This document shows, in pieces, positions 7,042 to 12,438 of a DNA stretch of 12,438 nt. Below the pieces are notes generated by a model, which saw nothing but the letters and a program-made list of their open reading frames with translations, made no database searches and was not told the DNA's origin. A program made the position numbers and the translations under genes. Every line of letters begins with the position of its first letter. The first letter of the stretch is position 1. This DNA is from Klebsiella pneumoniae (GTDB lineage Bacteria > Bacteroidota > Bacteroidia > Flavobacteriales > Flavobacteriaceae), in the NCBI GenBank assembly GCA_943325355.2, contig CALPPA020000031.1, positions 1 through 12,438 of the forward strand, written 5' to 3'.

Positions 7042-7824
7042 TTAAGCTATTTCCATTTTCATCATAATTTGATCTTGAATAGCATCCCATAATCCGATAC
7101 GTTTTTCTAGAGCTAAAATCGAAATTTCTTCTACATCATTCCACTTTTGTTTGTCGGTTCCGCAAAGTTCAGTTATCATTTTCATTGCCATAGGACCGTG
7201 TTCATCAGCGTCTAGTTCTATATGTCTTTCAAAATAATAAATTAGTTTGCTTAAATCGGTATTGGGAAAATTAACTTGAAAGTTTTTCAATATTACCGTG
7301 AACATACTTGGTATTAAATCTTCCCTTCCAAAGGTGAAAGCCGCAGCGATTTCATGTGATTTTCCTTCGTCAATTACTCTGAAAGTAAAGTCTAAAAAGG
7401 CTTTAATATTGGGGTGTAAATCGCTTTTTTTAATAGCAACAAATATATTGTGAAGCGAATGAATTTCAGATAAAAATTGTTTAATTCCAGTAGTATTTGC
7501 GCCACAATCTTCCATTGCTTCAATATACATTTCATAGTGACTTTGGCGACGTCCATCAATTGTTAAATCAGATTCTTCTGCCAGGACAATTTCATTTATC
7601 AAATACCTTGTTTCTGGATTTTCTGTAGCAAACCAGGGTGTTGTTGTGCAAGTTAATTTGGCCTGCAGAGCCTTTAATAATGACATAAAATCCCAAACGG
7701 CATAAACGTGATTTTCTAAAAAGCAGTTCAAGTCCTCGATAGATTTTACCTTATTATACAAAGAATGCTGTAATAACAGCTCTTTTTGCGGTTGAATTTT
7801 ACGGTTTATGGTTGCAATATTCAT
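7042..7824 (-). CDS. DUF3050 family protein (heme-oxygenase-like helical fold)
   Basis: Uncharacterised cytosolic protein of 260 residues, recognisable by ENHVYAVWDFMSLLKALQ (37-54), INEIVLAEESD (76-86), QSHYEMYIEAM (94-104), AAFTFGRE (161-168) and ERHIELDADEHGP (199-211). These are the conserved blocks of DUF3050, which I recall as related to the heme-oxygenase-like multi-helical superfamily. The His/Asp/Glu cluster H201-x3-D205-x2-E208-H209, with E83/E84, H96, H157 and E168, resembles the ligand layout of non-heme di-iron oxidases of that fold. No signal peptide is present. The ATG lies only 24 bp after a strong stem-loop terminating the gcdH transcript, so it probably has its own promoter or depends on read-through. 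The SGNH lipoprotein gene follows. Family call is good; function is unknown. Confidence 0.87.
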   Translation of the reverse strand: MNIATINRKIQPQKELLLQHSLYNKVKSIEDLNCFLENHVYAVWDFMSLLKALQAKLTCTTTPWFATENPETRYLINEIVLAEESDLTIDGRRQSHYEMYIEAMEDCGANTTGIKQFLSEIHSLHNIFVAIKKSDLHPNIKAFLDFTFRVIDEGKSHEIAAAFTFGREDLIPSMFTVILKNFQVNFPNTDLSKLIYYFERHIELDADEHGPMAMKMITELCGTDKQKWNDVEEISILALEKRIGLWDAIQDQIMMKMEIA

Positions 7825-7847
7825 ATTCTAATTTTTTTATAAAAATA

Positions 7848-7877
7848 TAAAAGCTTCTTGTTTCCAAGAAGCTTTTA
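7848..7877 (-). terminator. Rho-independent terminator of gcdH
   Basis: TAAAAGCTTCTTG and CAAGAAGCTTTTA form a perfect 13-bp stem around a 4-base loop. Read on the minus strand, as the gcdH transcript would be, it is followed by TATTTTTAT. It lies 37 bp beyond the gcdH stop. The plus strand also has flanking T/A, so it could work both ways, but no plus-strand gene enters from that side. Confidence 0.88.
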
Positions 7878-7914
7878 CTATCGATTTTATGAATAGTTTA
7901 ATAGATGTTTATCG

Positions 7915-9093
7915 TTATTTGAAAGCTGGAATTCCCGTAATATCCATTCCTGTAATCAACAAATGAATATCGTGTGTCCCTTCATAAGTAATTACAGATT
8001 CTAAATTCATCATATGACGCATAATTGAATATTCGCCAGTAATTCCCATTCCACCTAGCATTTGTCTTGCTTCACGGGCAATATGAATCGCCATATCGAC
8101 ATTATTTCTTTTTGCCATCGAGATTTGTGCAGTGGTGGCTTTTCCTTCGTTTCTCAAAACTCCCAATCGCCAAGTTAGTAATTGTGCTTTGGTAATTTCG
8201 GTAATCATTTCAGCCAATTTTTTCTGTTGTAATTGAGTTCCTGCAATAGGTTTGTCAAATTGGATTCTTTCTTTGGCATAACGCAAAGCAGTGTCATAAC
8301 AATCCATCGCTGCTCCAATAGCTCCCCAAGCTATTCCAAAACGTGCAGAATCCAAGCATCCAAGCGGAGCACCAAGTCCTGATTTGTTTGGCAATAAATT
8401 TTCTTTAGGAACTTTTACATTATCAAAAATCAATTCTCCTGTTGCCGAGGCTCGAAGTGACCATTTGTTATGTGTTTCGGGTGTTGTAAAACCTGGCATT
8501 CCGCGTTCTACAATCAATCCGTGAATTCTACCTTCTTCGTTTTTTGCCCAAACGATGGCAATATCGGCAAAAGGCGCATTCGAAATCCACATTTTGGCAC
8601 CATTCAATAAATAGTGGTCACCCATATCCTTGAAATTGGTGATCATACTTCCTGGGTCTGAACCGTAATTGGGTTCGGTCAAGCCAAAGCAACCCATAAA
8701 CTCCCCAGAAGCCAGTTTCGGTAAATATTTCATTCGTTGTTCCTCATTTCCGTATTTCCAAATAGGATACATTACCAACGACGATTGAACAGAAGCTGTC
8801 GAACGAACTCCAGAATCACCTCTTTCAATTTCCTGCATAATCAAACCATACGAAATATGATCCAAACCAGCACCGCCATATTCTTCTGGAATATAAGGGC
8901 CGAAAGCACCAATATCTGCCAAACCTTTGATTATTTGTTTAGGAAATTCAGCTCTTTGAGCGTACTCTTCGATTATTGGTGAAACTTCTCTTTTTACCCA
9001 TTCACGTGCTGAATCACGTACTAATTTATGTTCGTCCGTAAACAATTCGTCAAGGTTGTAATAATCTGGTGATTGAAATAAGTCTGGTTTCAT
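7915..9093 (-). CDS. gcdH: Glutaryl-CoA dehydrogenase-like acyl-CoA dehydrogenase
   Basis: FAD enzyme that oxidises and decarboxylates glutaryl-CoA to crotonyl-CoA in lysine and tryptophan breakdown, passing electrons to ETF. 392 residues, no transit peptide, full length. GCDH hallmarks: ERGDSGVRSTASVQSSLV (90-107), holding the glutarate-binding arginine (Arg97, equivalent to human Arg94); GCFGLTEPNYGSDPGSM (134-150) at the flavin site; WSLRASATGELI (211-222); and the catalytic base Glu371 in TYEGTHDIHLL. These segments match human GCDH closely from memory, closer than to short-chain acyl-CoA dehydrogenases. It is monocistronic, with an exact TTTG-N20-TAGATTTG promoter upstream and a strong terminator downstream. 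A repeat-like hairpin occupies its leader. Non-decarboxylating activity cannot be excluded by sequence alone. Confidence 0.92.
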   Translation of the reverse strand: MKPDLFQSPDYYNLDELFTDEHKLVRDSAREWVKREVSPIIEEYAQRAEFPKQIIKGLADIGAFGPYIPEEYGGAGLDHISYGLIMQEIERGDSGVRSTASVQSSLVMYPIWKYGNEEQRMKYLPKLASGEFMGCFGLTEPNYGSDPGSMITNFKDMGDHYLLNGAKMWISNAPFADIAIVWAKNEEGRIHGLIVERGMPGFTTPETHNKWSLRASATGELIFDNVKVPKENLLPNKSGLGAPLGCLDSARFGIAWGAIGAAMDCYDTALRYAKERIQFDKPIAGTQLQQKKLAEMITEITKAQLLTWRLGVLRNEGKATTAQISMAKRNNVDMAIHIAREARQMLGGMGITGEYSIMRHMMNLESVITYEGTHDIHLLITGMDITGIPAFK

Positions 9094-9099
9094 AATTTA

Positions 9100-9125
9100 G
9101 TCATTGCGAGGCATGAAGCAATCTC
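9100..9125. repeat. Dispersed-repeat-like imperfect palindrome in the gcdH leader
   Basis: The plus strand reads GTCATTGCGAGG-CATGAAGCAATCTC. ATTGC (9103-9107) and GCAAT (9118-9122) pair around an asymmetric core. The motif closely resembles the GTCATTGCGAGG...GAAGCAATC sequence found interspersed in many bacterial genomes, by recollection. It lies within the predicted 5' leader, ending 6 bases before the gcdH ATG. On the gene's strand it also contains ATGCCTCGCAATGACTAA (9097-9114), a 5-codon ORF. Only one copy is visible here. Confidence 0.5.
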
Positions 9126-9145
9126 TTTAATATTATTAGTATGTG

Positions 9146-9177
9146 CAAATCTACATAAAGAAATATAACAAAACAAA
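9146..9177 (-). promoter_or_regulatory. Promoter of gcdH
   Basis: On the minus strand, TTTG (9174-9177) is followed after 20 bp by TAGATTTG (9146-9153), an exact match to TAnnTTTG. The leader is about 45-50 nt. Confidence 0.75.
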
Positions 9178-9246
9178 GTCGAAATGTTATATTTATCTAA
9201 ATACAAAAAATGACATCAAAATCAAAATATTGAATTTAAAAGGCGG

Positions 9247-9960
9247 TTACATCTTCAAATAGAAATCTTTAGTCAATTCGATATATTCTGGAGTATAAAG
9301 ATGTCTTGCGGTTTCGATGATTAGCTCATCGAGAGTAAAAGTGGTAGTTTTTATTCGGCTAAAAGCCAATAAACTACGTTTAATTTCGGAATTTAGAGTT
9401 CCTCTAACGCGAGTAATTTTTAAGGGAAATAGTTCGTATGCTGCGGCAAGAGCTAAAAAATTTGACTCTTCTTTAAAAGGAATAATAACAGAAAAAATCC
9501 CGTTTTCAGAAAGCAACAAAGCGGCTGCTTCAATCAAATCTTCAAAAGGCATAGCATCTTGAAAACGCGCCAAGTCTCTTTGTTTGTTATTGGATTTGTA
9601 ATCTTCGTTATAAAAAGGAGGATTGGAAATAATTAAATCATATTCGTCTTCAGGTTCTTCGACAAATTCGTCCAAGCCAGCGTGAAAACAAAACAAGCGA
9701 TCATTCCAGGGAGAATTTTCAAAATTATCTGTGGCTTGTTCATAAGCTTCTTCGTCAATTTCTAAAGCATCGATTTGCTCTGCAGCACTTCTTTGAGCCA
9801 ACATCAAAGCAATAATTCCAGTTCCGGTTCCTATGTCTAAAATACTGTAGGGATTGTTGTCAACTGGAGTCCAAGCGCCAAGCAAAACTCCGTCAGTACC
9901 AATTTTCATTGCCGTTCGCTCTTGTTTAACAGAAAATTGTTTGAATTGGAATTTGGACAT
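9247..9960 (-). CDS. trmN6: tRNA1(Val) (adenine37-N6)-methyltransferase
   Basis: SAM-dependent enzyme that methylates N6 of A37 in tRNA1(Val). The protein starting at 9960 has 237 residues. It begins MSKFQFKQFSVKQERTAMKI, then GTDGVLLGAW (21-30), the SAM loop LDIGTGTGIIAL (41-52), and the catalytic adenine-methyltransferase motif SNPPFYNED (112-120). The frame stays open to an ATG at 10023, but the extra 21 residues (NLQSKIINLQSEIF) are encoded by a non-coding-looking tandem repeat and are absent from the family's conserved N-terminus, so 9960 is preferred. It is the last gene of the rpsP-rimM-trmN6 unit, and all three act on translation. No clear terminator follows before the gcdH promoter. 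Specificity for tRNA1(Val) is inferred from the YfiC-like pattern; a related N6-methyltransferase target is possible. Confidence 0.88.
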   Translation of the reverse strand: MSKFQFKQFSVKQERTAMKIGTDGVLLGAWTPVDNNPYSILDIGTGTGIIALMLAQRSAAEQIDALEIDEEAYEQATDNFENSPWNDRLFCFHAGLDEFVEEPEDEYDLIISNPPFYNEDYKSNNKQRDLARFQDAMPFEDLIEAAALLLSENGIFSVIIPFKEESNFLALAAAYELFPLKITRVRGTLNSEIKRSLLAFSRIKTTTFTLDELIIETARHLYTPEYIELTKDFYLKM

Positions 9961-9963
9961 AAA

Positions 9964-10002
9964 GATTTCAGATTGAAGATTAATGATTTTTGATTGCAGA
10001 TT
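9964..10002. repeat. Imperfect tandem repeat, two 18-bp units with 21-bp period
   Basis: On the minus strand AATCTGCAATCAAAAATC (9985-10002) and AATCTTCAATCTGAAATC (9964-9981) agree at 15 of 18 positions. The pair fills the gap between rimM and the trmN6 ATG at 9960 and falsely extends the trmN6 frame upstream. Similar AATCT-type short repeats are, to my recollection, common between flavobacterial genes. Confidence 0.6.
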
Positions 10003-10040
10003 TACTAATAACCAAATAAACAAATAATCGATAAAACCTT

Positions 10041-10565
10041 TTACAAATACATTTCAATCAAGCCTTCCGGCAAATCCATAATGACTTTTTTGTTTTCCCT
10101 GTCAATTTTTATAAGGAAATGATCAATCATTGGAATAAGAATTTCCACTTCTCCGTTCAAGACTTCGAATAATGGCTGTGCTGTTGAATCATTTATGGAT
10201 TGAATTTTTCCAACAACACCAAGGCGTTTGTCTTCGACTTCAAAACCTATTACTTCGTGAAAGTAGAATTTATTACCAGTAAGTTTGGGTAACATTTTCA
10301 ATGGAAGGTATAAATCGTTGCCTAATAAAGCATCTGCTTCTGCTTCGGTATTCAAATCTTCAAAACGAATTCTGAGGAAATCGTTTTTGTGTAATGAACT
10401 ACTTTCAATAAAAAAAGGAACCAAGTGTTTGTTGCATTCAACAAACACTGATTCCAAGTTTTCGTATAACTCAGGTTCGTCCGTATCTAAATAGGCAAGA
10501 ACTTCCCCTTTGAAACTAAATTTTTTTGCGATTTTACCTAAATAGAAACAATCTTCTTTACGCAT
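10041..10565 (-). CDS. rimM: Ribosome maturation factor RimM
   Basis: Assists late maturation of the 30S subunit head by binding protein S19. 174 residues from the ATG at 10565: N-terminal RimM barrel (~6-86; DCFYLGKIAKKFSFKGEVLA) and C-terminal PRC-barrel (~97-174; GNKFYFHEVIGFEV, AQPLFEVLNG, EILIPM, ending PEGLIEMYL). The frame continues upstream as a run of leucine and lysine, but that is the rpsP repeat tail read in another frame. MRKEDCFYLG is the family start, 13 bp after the rpsP stop. GAGG lies directly before the ATG, too close for a good ribosome-binding site, as usual in this phylum. The rpsP-rimM adjacency matches the conserved bacterial order and supports the assignment. Confidence 0.95.
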   Translation of the reverse strand: MRKEDCFYLGKIAKKFSFKGEVLAYLDTDEPELYENLESVFVECNKHLVPFFIESSSLHKNDFLRIRFEDLNTEAEADALLGNDLYLPLKMLPKLTGNKFYFHEVIGFEVEDKRLGVVGKIQSINDSTAQPLFEVLNGEVEILIPMIDHFLIKIDRENKKVIMDLPEGLIEMYL

Positions 10566-10578
10566 CCTCGCTTGAAAA

Positions 10579-11301
10579 TTAGGCTTCTTTTGTTTCGTTA
10601 TTTTCTTCTGCAGCAGGAGTTTCTTCAACTTCAACTTCAGCAACTGGAGCTTCTTCAACTGCAACTTCAGCAACAGGAATTTCTTCAACTGCAACTTCTT
10701 CGACAACAGCTTCAACTTCTGGAGTTTCTTCAACTGCAACTTCAGCAACTGGAATTTCCTCTTCTGCAACTTCTTCAGCAGCAGCTTCAACTTCAACTTC
10801 AGCAACTTCTTCTTCAACAGCAGGAGTAGCAGCAGCAATTGCATCTGCTTCAGCTTGTGCAGCAGAAGCTAAACGTTTTGCGTTTACAGCTTGTTCTGCT
10901 TTGAAAGCTTTGGCTTTAGCATCAGCTTGCGCTTTTGTCAAACCTTCTTTTTTAGAATCTACTTTTCCTGATTTTGCTTCTAACCATTCAGCTAATTTTG
11001 CATCAGCCTGTTCTTGAGTTAAAGCTCCTTTACGGATACCGCCATCAAGGTGATGTTTCAATAAAGCTCCTTTGTAAGAAAGAATAGCTTTAGCTGTTTC
11101 AGTAGGTTGAGCACCATTGTGCAACCATTTTACTGCGCTATCAAGATCTAAATCGATAGTTGCAGGATTTGTGTTTGGATTGTAAGTACCAATTTTTTCT
11201 AGGTATTTACCGTCTCTTTTTGAGCGAGCATCAGCTGCTACAACCCAGTAAAAAGGTTTTCCTTTTTTACCGTGTCTTTGTAATCTAATTTTTACTGACA
11301 T
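10579..11301 (-). CDS. rpsP: 30S ribosomal protein S16 with long acidic repeat tail
   Basis: Structural protein of the 30S subunit. Residues 1-~85 are a normal S16 domain (MSVKIRLQRHGKKGKPFYWV, DARSKRDGKYLEKIGTYNP, AVKWLHNGAQPTETAK). S16 in E. coli has 82 residues; here 240. Residues ~90-160 form an alanine/lysine-rich helical extension with two related segments (ALTQEQADAKLAEW, GLTKAQADAKAKAF). Residues 162-240 are a glutamate/valine/alanine/proline tail with about 31 Glu and a single Lys, built on an EEIPVAEVAVEE-like unit. A moderate extension is known in Bacteroidota S16; the length and acidity of this tail look unusual. It heads the rpsP-rimM-trmN6 unit, from a TATCTTTG promoter with a small leader hairpin. 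Confidence 0.96.
   Translation of the reverse strand: MSVKIRLQRHGKKGKPFYWVVAADARSKRDGKYLEKIGTYNPNTNPATIDLDLDSAVKWLHNGAQPTETAKAILSYKGALLKHHLDGGIRKGALTQEQADAKLAEWLEAKSGKVDSKKEGLTKAQADAKAKAFKAEQAVNAKRLASAAQAEADAIAAATPAVEEEVAEVEVEAAAEEVAEEEIPVAEVAVEETPEVEAVVEEVAVEEIPVAEVAVEEAPVAEVEVEETPAAEENNETKEA
10609..10818. repeat. Coding repeat region of the S16 tail
   Basis: Low-complexity region encoding the Glu/Val/Ala/Pro tail of S16. Two 36-bp copies, 10651-10686 and 10726-10761, differ at 2 positions and lie 75 bp apart; both encode EEIPVAEVAVEE. Further degenerate copies lie between and around them. The near-identity of the DNA, not just the protein, points to recent duplication by slippage or recombination. 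The repeat keeps other frames open, producing spurious leucine-rich frames on both strands. Confidence 0.85.
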
Positions 11302-11335
11302 AATCTTATGATTAAATTTTGAGGTACTCGACCTC
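11301..11335 (-). promoter_or_regulatory. rpsP leader hairpins
   Basis: On the minus strand the leader holds GAGGT-CGAGT-ACCTC (11321-11335), a perfect 5-bp stem, and TAATC-ATAA-GATTA (11301-11314), a second 5-bp stem whose last base abuts and includes the A of the ATG. The second could occlude the start codon. Autoregulation by S16 is possible but not shown by sequence. Confidence 0.35.
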
Positions 11336-11350
11336 GATTAATTAAGGGTG

Positions 11351-11358
11351 CAAAGATA
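11351..11358 (-). promoter_or_regulatory. -7 promoter element of the rpsP operon
   Basis: TATCTTTG on the minus strand is an exact TAnnTTTG match, followed by GCACCC. TTAG, 19 bp upstream at 11378-11381, is a poor -33 element. The leader would be about 45 nt. Confidence 0.65.
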
Positions 11359-11471
11359 CATTTTTTATCGATAAATACTAATTCGATTTGTATTTTAATG
11401 AATGACACTGTATTATGTCGATTATCTATGTAAATTTTCGTTTCTATTTCATTTTTTAAATCAAAATAATA

Positions 11472-11479
11472 TACTTTTG
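11472..11479 (+). promoter_or_regulatory. -7 promoter element of the DUF6252-like lipoprotein gene
   Basis: TACTTTTG matches TAnnTTTG exactly and gives a leader of about 70 nt. No clear TTG element lies at the expected distance upstream. The 254-bp divergent gap otherwise holds only the rpsP promoter and leader. Confidence 0.5.
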
Positions 11480-11555
11480 TTTGGATTAACAGCTCAAATT
11501 ATGAAATGAGCATAGCTAATTCCATTTTCAAATAAAAATCAAACAGTATCTTCTA

Positions 11556-12026
11556 ATGAAAAAACAGCTTCTATTTATATTCTTATTATTTGCTTTTATT
11601 TCTTGTACCGATGATGTTAAGTTTAATTCTCCTAGTTTTGAAGGTAGAAAAGATAATGTTTTTTGGAGAGCTGTAGATTCTAGAGCTATACTTGCATCAA
11701 ATGGTTCTTTGAGTATCGAAGCCTTTACCAGAAATGAAAAAGTTACTTTAAAAACTACTTCTACATTACCCCAGACCTATATATTAGGAACAGGTACTGC
11801 TATAATTGCCACTTATGATTTAAGAGAAGCCAGTGGCACAGTCACTTTTTCGACTGGAACAGGAATTGGAAATGGAGAAATAATTATAGAAGAATATGAT
11901 GCAGTGAATAAAACTGTTACAGGAACTTTTAAATTTAATGCAGAGAACATCTTAAATAATCCTCTGGCTGGACCGATTTTGAATTTTCAATACGGTACGT
12001 TTTATAAAGTACCTGTAACTCCTTAA
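11556..12026 (+). CDS. Small predicted lipoprotein, DUF6252-like
   Basis: 156 residues with a lipoprotein signal: hydrophobic 4-15 and lipobox FISC with Cys17. The mature part is beta-rich: FWRAVDSRAILASNGSLSIE (37-56), then LKTTSTLPQTYILG and a C-terminal ITGTFKF-like strand (TVTGTFKFNAENI) ending in YGTFYKVPV. This pattern, a short immunity-like or surface beta-sandwich with NVFWRA near the front and GTFKFNA near the end, is that of Bacteroidota DUF6252 lipoproteins as I recall them; no function is known to me. Asp18-Asp19 follow the lipidated cysteine; they do not obviously match the K/D-rich surface-export signal of this phylum. It is transcribed alone, divergent from rpsP. Confidence 0.75.
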   Translation: MKKQLLFIFLLFAFISCTDDVKFNSPSFEGRKDNVFWRAVDSRAILASNGSLSIEAFTRNEKVTLKTTSTLPQTYILGTGTAIIATYDLREASGTVTFSTGTGIGNGEIIIEEYDAVNKTVTGTFKFNAENILNNPLAGPILNFQYGTFYKVPVTP

Positions 12027-12135
12027 ACTTTATAAAAAACTATTGTAATCTGGCTTTTAGAATATAATTTTAATTTTTCACAATAATATAAACTATAAAT
12101 TAGCTTATATATAGTAGATTAGAGAAAAATAAGAT

Positions 12136-12143
12136 TACATTTG
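12136..12143 (+). promoter_or_regulatory. -7 promoter element of the RRM gene
   Basis: TACATTTG is an exact TAnnTTTG match 25 bp before the ATG, implying a leader of about 20 nt. No good -33 element is visible upstream. Confidence 0.55.
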
Positions 12144-12168
12144 TACCAATTATTATAAATAAGTACAT

Positions 12169-12438
12169 ATGAATATTTTTGTTGGAAGCCTTCCGTTCAG
12201 TATTGAGGAAGCAGATTTAAGAGAGTCTTTCGAGGCTTATGGTGCAGTTGATTCTGTAAAAATTATTACTGATAAATTTACTGGAAGAAGTAAAGGATTC
12301 GGTTTTGTCGAAATGTCAAATGATGACGAAGCTCAAAAAGCAATTGATGAGTTAAACGGAGCGACTGTTCAAGGTCGTGCCATTGTAGTGAATAAGTCTG
12401 AGCCAAAACCAGAAGGCGAAAGAAGAAGTTTTAATAAC
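12169..12438 (+). CDS. RRM-domain RNA-binding protein (3' end cut off)
   Basis: The first 90 codons are present and the frame is still open at the window edge. Residues 1-~78 are a single RNA recognition motif. RNP2 is NIFVGSLPF (2-10) and RNP1 is SKGFGFVEM (42-50), with aromatic residues in the RNA-contact positions (Phe4, Phe45, Phe47). The chain then becomes charged (SEPKPEGERRSFNN), the start of a likely glycine/arginine-rich tail as in other short bacterial RRM proteins. These proteins bind single-stranded RNA and in Bacteroidota are suspected post-transcriptional regulators. The short leader and its own promoter suggest monocistronic expression. Confidence 0.93.
   Translation, partial: MNIFVGSLPFSIEEADLRESFEAYGAVDSVKIITDKFTGRSKGFGFVEMSNDDEAQKAIDELNGATVQGRAIVVNKSEPKPEGERRSFNN

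Noticed and set aside
6225..7824. SGNH lipoprotein plus DUF3050 as a toxin-immunity or defence pair
   Set aside because: Neither has toxin, immunity or defence hallmarks. One is a secreted lipoprotein hydrolase, the other a cytosolic helical protein; sharing a strand is not enough evidence.
8737..8982. Plus-strand frame inside gcdH
   Set aside because: Shadow frame with no recognisable domain; gcdH is intact across it.
10572..10829. Plus-strand leucine/glutamine-rich frame opposite the rpsP tail
   Set aside because: Low-complexity repeat DNA lacks stops in several frames. The protein is only L/Q repeats and has no promoter or family signature.
10566..10844. Leucine/lysine-rich N-terminal extension of rimM
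   Set aside because: It is the antisense-free alternate frame of the rpsP repeat tail on the same strand. RimM family similarity begins at MRKEDCFYLG (10565), and rpsP clearly occupies the upstream DNA.

Overview
The window looks like a stretch of a low-GC Bacteroidota chromosome, most probably Flavobacterium or a close relative. The base composition is strongly AT-rich. Several genes are preceded by the Bacteroidota -7 promoter element TAnnTTTG, in two cases with a TTTG -33 element 19-20 bp upstream. Shine-Dalgarno sequences are mostly absent. The protein variants also fit this group: TrmB with FPDPQ, Mrp without CxxC, RimM ending PEGLIEMYL, a DUF3050 protein, a DUF6252-like lipoprotein and a small RRM protein. 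The content is almost entirely ordinary core genome. I see no insertion sequence, prophage, CRISPR array, tRNA, rRNA or recognisable defence system, and no gene-free stretch over 300 bases (the longest is about 254 bp, between rpsP and the small lipoprotein gene).

Layout. 1-528 (+) is the 3' end of an AsmA-like envelope protein, convergent with an L,D-transpeptidase (550-2154, -). Divergent from that is trmB (2396-3073, +, GTG start, GC-richer leader). It is followed by a LysE-type exporter and, 4 bp later, a cysteine-less alkyltransferase-like protein. An iron-sulfur cluster group follows: an Mrp/ApbC-type P-loop carrier (4281-5417), a NifU C-terminal-domain scaffold (5467-5706) and, from its own promoter, an adrenodoxin-type 2Fe-2S ferredoxin (5867-6193). 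The strand then flips. On the minus strand lie a GDSL/SGNH lipoprotein hydrolase, a DUF3050 heme-oxygenase-like protein, a strong stem-loop terminator and glutaryl-CoA dehydrogenase. Beyond these is the translation-related operon rpsP-rimM-trmN6, read leftwards from about 11.3 kb. Divergent from rpsP is a small DUF6252-like lipoprotein, and the window ends inside an RRM RNA-binding protein.

How the genes fit together. Three genes act on tRNA or ribosome maturation (trmB, rimM, trmN6) alongside the ribosomal protein S16 gene. Mrp, NifU-C and ferredoxin form an Fe-S assembly and electron-transfer cluster. The remainder serve the envelope (AsmA, LDT, lipoproteins), export (LysE), alkylation-damage sensing (ATL) and lysine/tryptophan catabolism (GcdH).

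No clearly new system stands out. The points most worth a second look are: the roughly 80-residue glutamate-rich repeat tail on S16, the single-cysteine Mrp, the uncharacterised DUF3050 protein with a candidate metal-ligand cluster, a dispersed-repeat-like hairpin in the gcdH leader, and several leader or intergenic hairpins (trmB, rpsP, mrp/nifU).
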